This document shows positions 21,550 to 31,806 of a stretch of DNA of 64,000 bases, piece by piece. Source of the stretch: Tiliqua scincoides (lineage: Eukaryota; Chordata; Lepidosauria; Squamata; Scincidae); the NCBI RefSeq assembly GCF_035046505.1, contig NC_089824.1, forward strand, positions 114,463,997-114,527,996, in the 5' to 3' direction. A program made the translations under genes and the position numbers. Below the pieces are notes generated by a model. That model saw only the letters and a program-made list of their open reading frames with translations. It did no database searches and was not told where the DNA came from. Every line of letters starts with the position of its first letter. Position 1 is the stretch's first letter.

Positions 21550-24028
21550 CAATCCTTTTCCTTTTCATTCATAAATTCCAATTATTTAAAAACAATTAAA
21601 ATAAATTGTGGGAATTTATTTCCTCAAAATTTCTGTGTGTAATATAATTTTTTTCTTGTGTATGTGAAAATGCAATATCCCCAAATCTGTTGATTTCATC
21701 TAGTAACCGAACAAGCTTCCCAGAAATATACTGTACCTTGCCCCTATGCAACCACAGGGAAATGCTGAGTGTGTTCTAGGGTGAACTCTTAAGCCTGGTC
21801 CACTAGTGCAAGAGTGAGGTGGCAGAATAGATCATACTCTTTCAGATTGCAAGTCAGGGAATCACATTTTTAAGTGTTCTGTTGTATTCATTTTCTATTT
21901 GCAAGGAGTCATACAACAAGGGGCTGACTAGGCTGTAGCTTTTCTCCCTGTCACTAGGATTTTTTTGTTTATTTCATTTACTTTAAAACTCATACCTCAC
22001 TCTTCTTCCAAATAGGAACCTAGCACAACTTCCAAAATTCCAGAATAAAAATTCACAAAACAGTACCACTACAATAAGAAAATATATTTAGCAGAAAGTT
22101 AAAAATAATCAAACTCTAGTTTTATCATCCAGGGCATATTTTTGCATGGAGAAGCATTCAGAAATGGCCTCATACACTTTCAGTCTGAAGTGGTACAGTC
22201 TGTTCTGCTAACTCAGGATCATCAAATGAGTTAATGATTTGACTGCAAATGAAGGAGGCAAAAGCTAGGTCTGGCCAGGCTCTGTATGAACAAACTGAGA
22301 ATTCTAGAATATGTCCCAGAATCCTCTGCAAACAGACAAGAGTTCTGTAGCTCATGCAGCAAAATAACCAGCATGGAAAACATTCCCTGAAGGAAGAAAG
22401 TTGAAAACGGGTGCCTTAAAATTACAGCCTCTTTATTCAGAACTGGAAACAGTACTGATAACTTGTGTAGGTGGCAAAGAAGATGGAAAAGACAGAGGGC
22501 TCTTCCCATACCTTTAATAGCACTCTAGAAGAGGAATTTCAGCAAACAAAACTTATCCAGAAGTGAGAGAAGTTGCTCCTAATGCAATTCCTTTTTCTTA
22601 CACAGTTACTAAGGCACAGAAGGTCTGTCTTCAGTATTTCTAAGGATACAATCTCTTTCACAGAGGTGGGCTTTTCTCACCATGAAGGCACACATGATCA
22701 TCTGCCAATTGCTGTCAACTAAACTGTTAAAGGCACAGCTACAGGAACGGGATTAAATGTTGGCAATGCTAATTGGCAATATCATGTTCTACAACAACTT
22801 GGTTCAGGCTAATTGAGGACTTCACCCAAAGCTGCATGCACAACCTCAATACAATGATTTTGGATTGTTTCTTCTCCCTTTGTGGGTACTATAATGGCCA
22901 CATTTCTTTCATTTGTCCCAGCATAAGACAGACACAGAAGGAACAGCAGAAAGAATTAAGTGCGCATGGTGCCGAAGTGACACAAGACAGTCACGTGGGA
23001 GGAATATACAATGAAATCACTGCAAGGTAAAATGGTATTTGCAGATGAGTCCAAACTGTGGAACATGCTGGCACTTCCCATGTGAATAAAGTGATAGATT
23101 CTGACACTAACCTACAACTGTCCATTCAAACAAATTAAAAAAAATACTACTTTTGGCATGAAAAAGGAAACAATTCTGGGTCAGATTTCCCTTGAGAGAA
23201 TCTCTGTATGCAACTATTTTTTGTATCATTTCTTTTCACCTGCCCTTACTGTTTTCCATTTCCTGCATTTATCTCTCATACATGGACTGGTTTAGCTCCT
23301 CACTTAAAAACAATGTGTTCATCTGATATTCAACTCATTTTCCTTTGTTCAAACCATGTTTGCACCTACAAGTTAGCAATATCTACCAAAGGATATGTGT
23401 GGTGCTGCACACCCTACAGTTGTATTGCAATAAGGACTGGAGGCAATGTCACCACTGAGTTATCCATATCTACCCATTTCCATTCAAACAAACTATTTCC
23501 CTCAGTAACATTTTTACTTACTAATACAGTGAGTACAAACAAGATTAATTTGCTCTCCAGCCTATATCACTCTGTATGCATTGCTTGTTTAGTGCATCGA
23601 GTTCTCTCAAACCCTGTATACCCTGAACATCAGTATAGCAGTTGAGAACCATAGCAAGGCCAGCTGAAGCAGTGCACAAATAGGATTTGTGACATTTTGT
23701 TTGACAAAGCATCCCATTACAAGGTAACATAATATACTAGAACCTCTGAAATATTGAATTGGTGTTGAAGGGTGACTTCCAACCCTACTCACAAGGATTT
23801 TATCTACATAAGGGAAGACTGGGAATAACTTATTTTGAAATTCACTTTATGAAGCAACTTTCTGTTTGTTTTTCCATTATTTTTCTCCAGCGGCAAAAAC
23901 ATTCCAGATATATAATATGAAAGAGTAAAGTCAAGGGAATCACTGTCAAGGCAGACACCAATAATTTGGAACACTTCTCAGTTGGTTCAAACTCCTCAGA
24001 GTTTTCAGGGTTTCCCTTGAAGTCCATC
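21550..24028. other. Non-repetitive stretch, probably includes TOR1AIP2 3' UTR
   Basis: No coding exon or known repeat was seen. It lies just downstream of the TOR1AIP2 stop on the minus strand. No AATAAA on that strand lies close to the stop, so the 3' UTR may be long. Confidence 0.4.
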
Positions 24029-24810
24029 TCATTCACCTCTTGGCCTCGTTTGCAAGGAGCAGCCAACATCCTCTACAGCTTGCACTGGACTGACTGGCAG
24101 GACAAGATGGGATATGCGGCTCCACAACCCACTCAACTTGTCCGTATCCATGTGGTTGTAGGAGCTGGGAACATCTGAATTAGTGAACTTGGCCCAGAGA
24201 AAGTCCCGCACCTTTTCTTCTATGGCCTGCAGACCATCAGTAGGGTCCAATTTTTCATCCTCTAGAAGAACAGTCAAAATTAGTGCCACATCTTTGAAAG
24301 CCGCACTCTCATGGTCACAGTACTTGTAAAAGATCAAGGTGGAACCTGCAGGCAATGATTCAAACTGATGCACCACTGCTGCCTTCCCTTCTCTGTGGAA
24401 GCCAAAGCTCAGCTCCTCATCAACTGCCAGCTTGGCACTGTCACTGTTTAGAGTGGATTTAGAAAGTCCATCTACTTGGATGGTGCTGCCCTTGAGGGAT
24501 GCAGCGTAGGCATCAGCAATCTGGGTGCTCAGGCACTTCAAGCTTGCTTTGCCTTCCTGAGCAGCAGTAAAGATTAAGATAGCTGGTTCTGTGTGATGGG
24601 ATGCACTGAGGTGTTTCTGTAAGACTTTCTGCACTCTTCCCCATAGATGAGGGCTCTGGCCTGGGAAGCTGTCCTTTAGGAGATCAAATCGGGATAAAAA
24701 GTCCTGCACAATGGGATCATTTGGCACATTTGGAGGATGGTGGGAAGGAGAGTAATTCTTATAGCCTAGGACAACGGCAATCAAAAACACCAAGATTCCC
24801 AGTAAAATTC
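24029..24810 (-). CDS. TOR1AIP2: TOR1AIP2 last coding exon: membrane helix and luminal domain
   Basis: The exon starts after the acceptor GCTTTTCTGTTTCAG with the split codon G|GA and runs to a TGA stop. It encodes the transmembrane helix, then the whole luminal domain with conserved blocks such as [56 protein letters not shown] and [16 protein letters not shown]. The in-frame ATG upstream at 24865 lies in the intron and is not the start. After the conserved GC near the end, nine further residues (SLQTRPRGE) extend past the human terminus. Confidence 0.95.
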
Positions 24811-27800
24811 CTGAAACAGAAAAGCATAATTCAGAAAGTAGTTTAGCATCACAAAATACATACATACACTCAGTAATGAGCTTGTGGAAACACTACTAAT
24901 CACTCCTCTGCAATCACTTCAATTGCAGTTGTAGAAATCACCCTTCTGCAATTCATTCTGACTAGGTGGCCTTAAGATAAGGCAACCCCTCTCAGCTCAC
25001 CAGCTACAATATGTGGATAAGAATACTCATCTATCTTGCAGTTGTTGTAAAGATTATGTTAAGATAATACATTTGAAGCATGTTGCACACCCAGAAAATG
25101 TATTATTACTATTATTGGTACTGTATAGTCTTACGTTTTATTCTTGTAACTATATGTTGGGGCAGCCAGTGCCCTAACAGTGATGATGATGGATGATGAA
25201 TTCAGACTTACAGTGCAATCCTATGTATGTCTACTCAGAAGCAAGTCCCATTGTACCCAATGGGGCTTACTCCCAAGAAAGTGTGTATAGGATTGCTGCC
25301 TTAGGGCTCAATCCTAAAGTCTTCAGCACCTACACTCCTTGGCCAGCTCTGGCTCTGGCCATCGAAAAAAAGTGCCATAAAGTACTTTTCCGCCGCTGTT
25401 GAGGACACAGTGCAAGAAAGAGAACGCTCCACATGGCCAGCAGTAAGTATCTTTGCCAGCTGGCAGAGAACTGTTTCGGGCTGAGGGCAGAACAGGGCAA
25501 AGAGAGGGGAGGATCCGGCCCGCAGATCAGGATCTTCAGCCATATCCTGTGCTCCCTCCGGAGCTGAGAAACCTGGCATGGGTCTCCTCAGTTCTGCATC
25601 GGTTCAATAGCAAACGCTCCTTTACCCTGAGAAGTCACTGGTGGCTCCCCCAGCCCCACAGGATACAGCAGCGACCATTTCAACACTGCTGTTCTTTTAG
25701 GCACTGGAGCAACATAGGATTGGGTTGCCCATTATCTCTGAGGTAACCTTCTGTGAATGTCTACAGAACCTTCTTTGAATGTCTAATGTACAGACTAATC
25801 CCTGTATATGAGCCATTTCAAATGCTTCTGCTGTAAAGGATAGGTTTTTATTATGAGGACATTCCTTGAATAGCTCAGCCCTAAATATATTTTCTCAGAA
25901 GTCCCACTGGGTTTATACTTGGCTGATTGCCAAGTAGGTATATTGAGAATTAAAGGGTTAAACACATTCACTTGAAAGTAAGACCCACTAAGTTTGGGAA
26001 GACTTTTTAGCTATTATCCTATGCATATTTATACCTAGACGTAGCTCTGCTGAACACAACAGAACTTCTGAGTAAACATGCCTAGGATCAGGCTGAAATG
26101 CTGTAATCCTATATACACTTATCTGAGAATAAGGCTGCAAACCTACACACACTTTCATGGGAGTAAATCCCATTGAATTCAAATGAACTTACTTATGAGG
26201 AAACATGCATAAAATTGGGCTGCATAGCTCCACAGAACAGTGTCAAGTTGGCCCAAACCATAACAGGCAATAAAGGTGAAAGATTACTTTTACCCAACAA
26301 GGTTCTTTTTTGCAAGTGTGCAATTTTCCAGTGTTTTGCCTGGCCTCTGAAATTCAAAAATATTCTCATTGACACCAGCTGGACATGTATTAAGTTTTCA
26401 TAAGGCTTTTTACAAGCTTTCATAATGCTTACAGCATACTAGGAAAAGTGCATGGCCAATTATTTCTCAAGTGTTGCAGGAAAGATTTACATGAAAATAA
26501 TCAATGAAGTAACAAGTGATTCTACAGGCCCACTTTTTCAAACCTCAGCTATCTTTCAGTAATTCCATATCCATAGAGGTGGATCAGGGAAGGGACCACA
26601 TGTGCCTCCAGGGTTTAATAATGCCACAATTTAGATGCAGCCACAGAGAAGGCCCTTTCATGCATTCCCATTAACCACACCTTAGTTGGTATTGGGATAT
26701 GCAGAAGAGCGTCCTCAGCTGACTTTGTGAAATGCAGGTTCATGTGGAAGGAGATGGTCCTTGAAATATCTGGGTCCTAAGCCATTAAGGCCCAATCCTA
26801 TCCGACTTTCTAGCACCAATGCAGCCACAACGCAGCCCCAAGGTAATGGAACAAATGTTTCCTTACTTCGAGGCAGCCTCCGTGACTGCCTATGAATGGA
26901 GCCTGGAAATGGCAAATAACGATCACTTATTTAAAATTATCTGTCTTGCCCCTAACTTCTTTTTCCACTTCATGACAAAGTCCAAAAAATTCAACAATTC
27001 CACACTGTGGCAACATGTTTTAAGCCATGTAACTAGAATAAACTGTATACAACACACCTAAATTTGCATGTTTTATTTCAGTTGCATAACTTAAATTCAC
27101 TGGTTCCAAATTTTTGCTGCAGAATTTAGACCAACCTCTTCCTAACCTTATGCCAGTAAAAAGCTTCAAAAAACATTATTGAAGGAGTCTGTGGCCTTAC
27201 CTCCTTTCAAGGAGTTCTCTCTCTCTCTGTTTACAGCTGTTTGAATCAGTGTCTCAGTTTCCTTATCCAGCAGATCCTCTTTTGTTTCACCAACATGTTC
27301 AGGTGAGTCCTGGCTTTGCTGGCTCACTGAACTCATTTTTTCTTCTAGGATGATTCTGAGTGAACTGTTCTGCTCTTCTGTTGCAGGATTCTGCAGGGCA
27401 GTTTGGGCTGAACATTCATGCCTTTCATCCACAGAATCTACTGCATCTTTGTCTAAACAACTGTCAGGTAAGCTGGTTGAACCTAAGGAAAACCCCAGGT
27501 TGCATTGCGGGGGGACATCAGTTTCTATTTTCAGTGGAATTTCACCAGAACTTGAGTGCTTGTTGCATGAGAAATCCTCTTCATCAAACCCAGGGGAATG
27601 TTCAACCAAACAGTTTGTCTCATGGGAAAAAGGACCCAGTGTCTCCACAACTGGTGTGTCCAAATGTCCTGGACTGGACTCTTCAGTTTCATTTTCTTGG
27701 GTATCGACTAGGATATTTTCATTGTTTGGTGGCTGATGACTCACTGTGCTCTGTGGTGCCAACTCCTTTTCTTCAGGAAAGTCTGTAAGGGACCAACACA

Positions 27801-30721
27801 CACACAAAAAGTTTGGCTTTTGTACATTATTGTACAAAATATTGTACACAGGCCAACACACATTTCGCTTCCTTAAACGTTACACCAATTCCTGGGTATA
27901 TTTGGGGTGCCGATTCCAAAAATGGCATCTGTTTTGCCCTATCTTGTTTTACACGGCATAGCCACTTTAGTGAATGATGCAAGCAGCTTCCTCATGAGGA
28001 AGCCTACACCATGGCTTCCCCATGAGGAAACTGCTTGAACCATTCACTAATGAGGCTATACTATATCTCCAAAACTAGATGTGATAGGGCAAAATGGATG
28101 CCATTTTTGGAATCGGCACCCCATATAAAAACAACAATAAAGTTTGGCAAAAACTTTTCTGACCCTCAATTTTGTAGGCCTGTGTTATTTTAAACTGGAA
28201 CATCCATGCATCATGAGAATCCATGCATCATGCAGCGAATCACAAGCAACTGAAGGAGCAGCAGCAACAGCTCCCTCTGTCTTGGGGGGAAAGAGTACCT
28301 TGTTAGTAGTGAAGACGAGCTCACCAGTACAGACAGCCACGCTGTGCTGTATAAACACAAATACATCCTACTCATAAACACACATCAATGCAGGCTTGAA
28401 CATCTTCAATTTGCCTCTTGGGGGTAAGGAGAATATAATAGCTTCCCAGATCTAGGTACTCCTCAAGGACAACAGAGTAGCTAGATCATCATCCATTTGG
28501 TTTCAGGCAAATTGGTGAGCTGATGACACTTCTATCTCATCTGCTCCCAGGGAGGTGGAGGTGGTCTAGAACCAGTGATTGGCTGGATGCAAATGAGCAC
28601 ATTGCAGCTTAATCCAGGCAAGATGGAAGTAACATTGGTGTGGGGTCCAACAATTCAGGGTTAGGTGTTCACCCTGTTTTGGACAGGGTTGTACTCCCCC
28701 CTTTAAAATGAGGTACACAATTTGGAGAACACTTCTGGACCCAGTGGTGCTCCTGGATGCTCAGGTACCAGCAGTGCCCAGGAGTGCTTTTCAGCAGTTT
28801 TGGGTGGTGTGCCACTTGTGTTCCTTCCTGGAGAAATCAGACCATGGTCTTCCATGTCACAGTTGCATCCAGATTGGATTACTGGATTGCCTCTCTTACG
28901 TAGTGCATAAGAACATAAGAAGAGCCCACTGGATCAGGCCAAAGGCCCATCTAGTCCAACTTCCTATATCTCACAGTGGCCCACCAGATGCCTCAGGGAG
29001 CAAACAAACAAGAGACCTGCATCCTGGTGTCCTCCCTTGCATCTGGCATTCTGAGGTAGCCTACTTCTAAAACCAGCACATACATATCATGGCTTATAAC
29101 CTGTGATGGACTTTTCCTCCAGAAATTTGTCCAGTCTCCTTTTAAAGGCATTTAGGCCAGATGCCATCACTACTTCCTGTGGCAAGGAGTTCCACAGACT
29201 AATTGCACACTGAGTAAAGTAGTATTTTCTTTTGTCTGTTCCAACTCTCCCAATGCTCAATTTTAGTGAATGTCCCCTGGTTCTAGTGTTGTGTGAGAGG
29301 GAAAAGAACATCCCTCTGTCCACCCCCCGCATTATTTTGAATGTCTCAATCATGTCCCCCATCAGAGATGCCTTTGAAAAGGGCTCAGAAACATCAATTG
29401 GTTCAGAATGCAGCAGCCAGACTGTTATCTTCTGTGAGGTCTTCTGATCACATCCCTTCAGCACTGTTCCAGCTATGCTAGTTACCAATTTGTTTCTTGG
29501 TCTAATTAAAATTGCTAGTTTTTACTTTTAAGGGCCTTATTTTAATTTATTAAAATATTAGCTATGGCTTTGTTTATTGTTGATGTAAACCATTTTCACA
29601 CATTTTAAAGAAAACTGGAGTAAAATATTTGTAAACAAGCAATCATTCTGGGACCATTATACAGCACGTCCTCAAAGTTGTCAATAGGTTCTTGGAAACT
29701 GCAACTTTAAGTGAAATGACTTATAATGAAACCAATTTTACCATAGGCTAATTGATACACATAAACAAAAGTTACACGATAGAGTTCCTACCGCATATTT
29801 TTGGTCACAAAACATCACCAAACTTCTAAATAAAGACCCAAAACACTTCTAATATTGAAATAAATGTTAGCTTTTCAAGTCAGAGAAAACCTACATAAAT
29901 AGGGGGAGAAAGTGCAAACTCCACACAGACAGTGACCCCAAGTCAGGAATCAATTTTTTTCCTCATCAGTTTTATAATGGAACAATTTAAAATGACACAA
30001 CTTTAAGTGAGAACTTGCTACATTTTAAGAAGTTCATGAACCTGCTAAGGAATTCCATTCAGCAACAAAGGCCATGTTGATAATGCCCCTGCCTTCTAAC
30101 AAACAGTGGCAATAAAAGTTGTCTTGACAGCAGTGCCAAGATTGTGGAATACCTTCCCCAAGAGTTTTGCATGTCCACTTCACTGTTGACTTTCTAATGA
30201 GTTGCTATTCTTGGCTTTTAAAAAAAAATGTGGGCTGTGAAATTATTTGCAGATTCTGTGACTGTTTTTGGTCTTGATTTTATATTTATTTTGTTATCTA
30301 CTAACTGGTGTCTTTGAATTCAGTCATTGTGAATTAGGTGTGAATAAAGTATTTGCTTGCCTGTCTAAGATCCTGCTTAGTTAACTGGGGAGGGGGGGTT
30401 AAAACCCCTGTATCTTCAAGATCTCCATGGGAGTGAAATATTTAGCAAGCATACAATCTAGCAGATTCACTTTGCCTTTGATGAGGATTAAGCAGTGGCT
30501 GTTTGAGAAGTTTAGTACAGGGAAGTCTGTACTAAACTTCTCAAACAGCCACTGCTTAATCCTCATCAAAGGCAAAGTGAATCTGCTAGATTCAAACGCA
30601 GTTTCTCTCTCTGTTATGTGTTAGCTTTCTTGCAGCCATGTTCCTGCTATTTTTGGACAAACCAGTCACAATATATGTGATATACAGACATACCTCCTTT
30701 CTCAGTTATTTCTTCGGCCAT
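24029..30721 (-). CDS. TOR1AIP2: TOR1AIP2 (LULL1), complete spliced coding region, 463 aa
   Basis: Three coding exons (30721-30694, 27782-27201 and 24810-24029) join in phase 1 at both introns. They total 1392 nt, i.e. 463 residues plus stop; human LULL1 is 470. Residues 1-203 are the cytosolic, acidic, low-complexity head. Residues about 205-220 ([16 protein letters not shown]) form the single membrane helix. Residues 221-463 are the luminal Torsin-activator domain, an inactive AAA+-like fold that completes the TorsinA/B active site and triggers ATP hydrolysis in the endoplasmic reticulum. The conserved arginine finger is R435 in LWSRISH, corresponding to R449 in human LULL1. The tail [10 protein letters not shown] resembles human VSSIEEQGC rather than the LAP1 tail, which fixes the paralogue. 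It lies head-to-head with TOR1AIP1 as in mammals. Confidence 0.93.
24950..25115 (+). repeat. MIR-like old SINE
   Basis: GGATAAGAATACTCATCTAT then TTGCAGTTGTTGTAAAGATT resembles the MIR core and tail (ACCTACCTCACAGGGTTGTT). Low certainty. Confidence 0.35.
25208..25302. repeat. Short palindromic repeat
   Basis: CAGTGCAATCCTATGTATGT to GTGTGTATAGGATTGCTGCC, directly followed by the medium MITE. Confidence 0.7.
25306..25738. mobile_element. Medium MITE with CAATCCTA termini, ~430 bp
   Basis: TTAGGGCTCAATCCTAAAGT on the left and CATAGGATTGGGTTGCCC on the right. The GC-rich interior differs from the other classes. Confidence 0.5.
25995..26222. repeat. Two short palindromic repeats, degraded
   Basis: One copy is at about 25995-26095 (TCTGAGTAAACATGCCTAGG) and one at 26103-26222 (GCTGCAAACCTACACACACT to GGAAACATGCATAAAATTGG). 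Confidence 0.55.
26575..26787 (+). repeat. LINE-derived sequence (old)
   Basis: CACAGAGAAGGCCCTTTCATG with ATTAACCACACCTTAG and TTTGTGAAATGCAGGTTC follows the pattern of the LINE 3' region at 61770-62250 in the other orientation. Low certainty. Confidence 0.35.
26788..26900. repeat. Long palindromic MITE, left half
   Basis: GCCCAATCCTATCCGACTTT then GCCACAACGCAGCCCCAAGG; the right terminus is missing. Confidence 0.55.
27201..27782 (-). CDS. TOR1AIP2: TOR1AIP2 middle coding exon: acidic cytosolic region
   Basis: The exon begins after GTCCCTTACAG and ends at AAAGGAG|GTAAGG; both ends are phase 1. Its 194 residues are rich in Glu, Asp, Ser and Gln (for example [16 protein letters not shown] and [17 protein letters not shown]). 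This matches the disordered, acidic cytosolic segment of LULL1, which is known to evolve fast. No folded domain is seen. The frame stays open for the full 582 nt and joins both neighbours correctly. Confidence 0.88.
27898..28128. mobile_element. Foldback MITE in TOR1AIP2 intron
   Basis: Inverted arms of about 50 bp: GGGGTGCCGATTCCAAAAAT on the left and ATTTTTGGAATCGGCACCCC on the right, continuing through TTTTGCCCTATC/GATAGGGCAAAA. TATA borders both sides. The interior also pairs (CTTCCTCATGAGGAAG). No coding potential. Confidence 0.72.
28690..28907 (+). mobile_element. LINE fragment (left piece)
   Basis: GTGGTGCTCCTGGATGCTCAGG and CATCCAGATTGGATTACTGG are typical of the 3' coding/UTR part of L2/CR1-like LINEs in reptiles. 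It resumes near 29391. Confidence 0.55.
28908..29390 (-). mobile_element. CR1/L2-group LINE 3' end (antisense)
   Basis: The minus strand encodes [15 protein letters not shown] and the [20 protein letters not shown] block and ends with the CTTATGTTCTTATG-type tail at 28908. Same family as 31795-33150. It interrupts another LINE fragment that lies on both sides in plus orientation. Confidence 0.8.
29391..29640 (+). mobile_element. LINE fragment (right piece)
   Basis: TTGGTTCAGAATGCAGCAGC followed by CACATCCCTTCAGCACTG and a TTTTAATTTATTAAAATATT tail continues the fragment at 28690-28907, interrupted by the antisense LINE. Confidence 0.5.
29655..30025. repeat. Candidate DNA-transposon-derived repeat
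   Basis: ACGTCCTCAAAGTTGTC with AACTTTAAGTGAAATGAC on the left is loosely mirrored by ATGACACAACTTTAAGTGAG on the right. Family not recognised. Confidence 0.3.
30105..30362 (+). mobile_element. LINE 3' UTR fragment (L2/CR1-like)
   Basis: CAGTGCCAAGATTGTGGAAT with CCTTCCCCAAGAG and the following T-rich stretch match the terminal part of the same LINE type seen at 52465-52985. Confidence 0.4.
30455..30592. repeat. Perfect 66-bp inverted repeat with 6-base loop
   Basis: The left arm 30455-30520 (AATCTAGCAGATTC...) and the right arm 30527-30592 (...GAATCTGCTAGATT) are exact reverse complements over all 66 positions, with GGAAGT between. It lies about 100 bp from the TOR1AIP2 start-codon exon, on its intron side. 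No target-site duplication flanks it and the arm sequence resembles none of the other repeats in the window. Confidence 0.95.
30694..30721 (-). CDS. TOR1AIP2: TOR1AIP2 start-codon exon (coding part)
   Basis: The codons read MAEEITEKG plus one base and end at AAAGGAG|GTATGT. Human LULL1 also begins with MA followed by polar, acidic residues. The exon continues upstream as 5' leader to an acceptor TTTCTTATTTCTCTTCAG at about 30863, so the whole exon is about 30694-30862. The split codon G|AC joins the next exon as GDFPEEKEL. Confidence 0.82.
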
Positions 30722-30862
30722 CTTTTCTTGTGTCTTGATGTCTGGATTTGCTTCGTTTTCCTGGCTCAGTCAAAAAAGTCACCTTTTGTCTCTTCTGAAT
30801 GGCTTAGGTTGTAAACAACTTGCGCATTCCCCTGTAGTCTTGAAAATTATAAGTTGGTCCAG
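30722..30862 (-). other. TOR1AIP2: TOR1AIP2 5' UTR part of exon 2
   Basis: This segment lies between the predicted acceptor at 30863-30864 and the start codon on the minus strand. It contains no ATG in frame ahead of the start. The boundary is inferred from a pyrimidine-rich acceptor only. Confidence 0.5.
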
Positions 30863-30917
30863 CTGAAGAGAAATAAGAAAATACCAGAAATGGCTACTTG
30901 AGTAAAATAAAACTTAT

Positions 30918-31068
30918 GGCCCAAATCGTAACCAACTTTCCAGTACTGGCATAGCTGTGTCAATGGGCCGTATGCTGCATCATGCAGTTGGGGGCAGGAT
31001 GTTTGCTCCCTTATCTTGGAGTTGCATTGCCCTTACTTCGGTACTAGAAAGTTGGTTAGGATTGCACC
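30918..31068. mobile_element. Long palindromic MITE
   Basis: GGCCCAAATCGTAACCAACT on the left and AGAAAGTTGGTTAGGATTGC on the right. It is followed directly by the larger MITE at 31072. Confidence 0.65.
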
Positions 31069-31071
31069 CGG

Positions 31072-31587
31072 GCAGCCCAATCCTGAGCTGCCCGGGGCAC
31101 CCAAGCTCGGCGGCACTGAGGGGGGCTGCCGCCGAATCCTGTGCCTCCCACACTACCACGGGAGACACCCTGGGAGAAGGGGACTTTCTCCCCTTCCCCA
31201 GAGTAAGGTAAGCAGCCCTGCAATGGGTACAAATGGTAAGAGGAAGGTAAGGAAAATGGGTACAAAAGGTAAGGAAAAGGCGCTCGTGTAGGGTGCGCAG
31301 CCCTACACGAGTGCCCTGGATCCTGCGGACCAGAGCTCTGCGGATCCTCCTTCCTCCGACACACCTCCCGCCTGCTCCCTGGCACACCTCCCATTCCGCA
31401 GCTTGGTGGTCTGGGAGACCACGGAGCTGCGGAAGCCGGGTGACCGCCTCGCACTAGCCCAGCCCTGGCTGGCACTGGGCTACCACCGGCGGAAGCCCGG
31501 CAGTGAGCCCTACAAATGTTTCTTATGGCATGTTTGCGACTGTGGTCAGCGGCACGACTCCGTGCCGCCAACCACAGGATTGGGCTC
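31072..31587. mobile_element. Large MITE (AGCCCAATCCTGAGCTGC type), ~516 bp
   Basis: It starts GCAGCCCAATCCTGAGCTGC and ends CACAGGATTGGGCTC. The interior shares GAAGGGGACTTT, GGTAAGCAGCCC, CCCTACACGAGTGC and a terminal CGGCACGACTC block with the copy at 61003. No coding capacity. Confidence 0.7.
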
Positions 31588-31715
31588 TAAGGGTCCAATC
31601 CTATCCAACTTTTCAGCACTGGTGCAGCTGCAATGCAGCCTGGAGGTAAGGGAACAAATGTTCCCATACCTTGAGGAGGCCTCAGTGACTGCCTCCCCAC
31701 CACAGGATGCAGTGC
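31588..31715. mobile_element. Long palindromic MITE split by a LINE (left half)
   Basis: GGTCCAATCCTATCCAACTT to CAGGATGCAGTGCATCC. The right half (GCATGGCACTGGAAAATTGG...) reappears at 33153-33210 beyond the LINE 31795-33150. Confidence 0.65.
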
Positions 31716-31806
31716 ATCCTTATAACTTATCTTATAGATAAGATCTTATATCTTAAGATGTTATATCTTATGAACTTATATCTTATATCTTATGATCTTA
31801 TATCTT
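31716..31806. repeat. (TCTTATA)n-like array at LINE 5' junction
   Basis: Irregular units TTATATCTTA and ATCTTATGA, about 90 bp, lie directly before the LINE at 31795 and resemble that LINE family's own 3' tail (TTCTTATATTCTTATG). Confidence 0.7.

Noticed and set aside
24811-24865. In-frame ATG upstream of the TOR1AIP2 luminal exon as the start codon
   Set aside because: It lies in the intron before a strong acceptor; the spliced model from 30721 joins in phase and matches family length.
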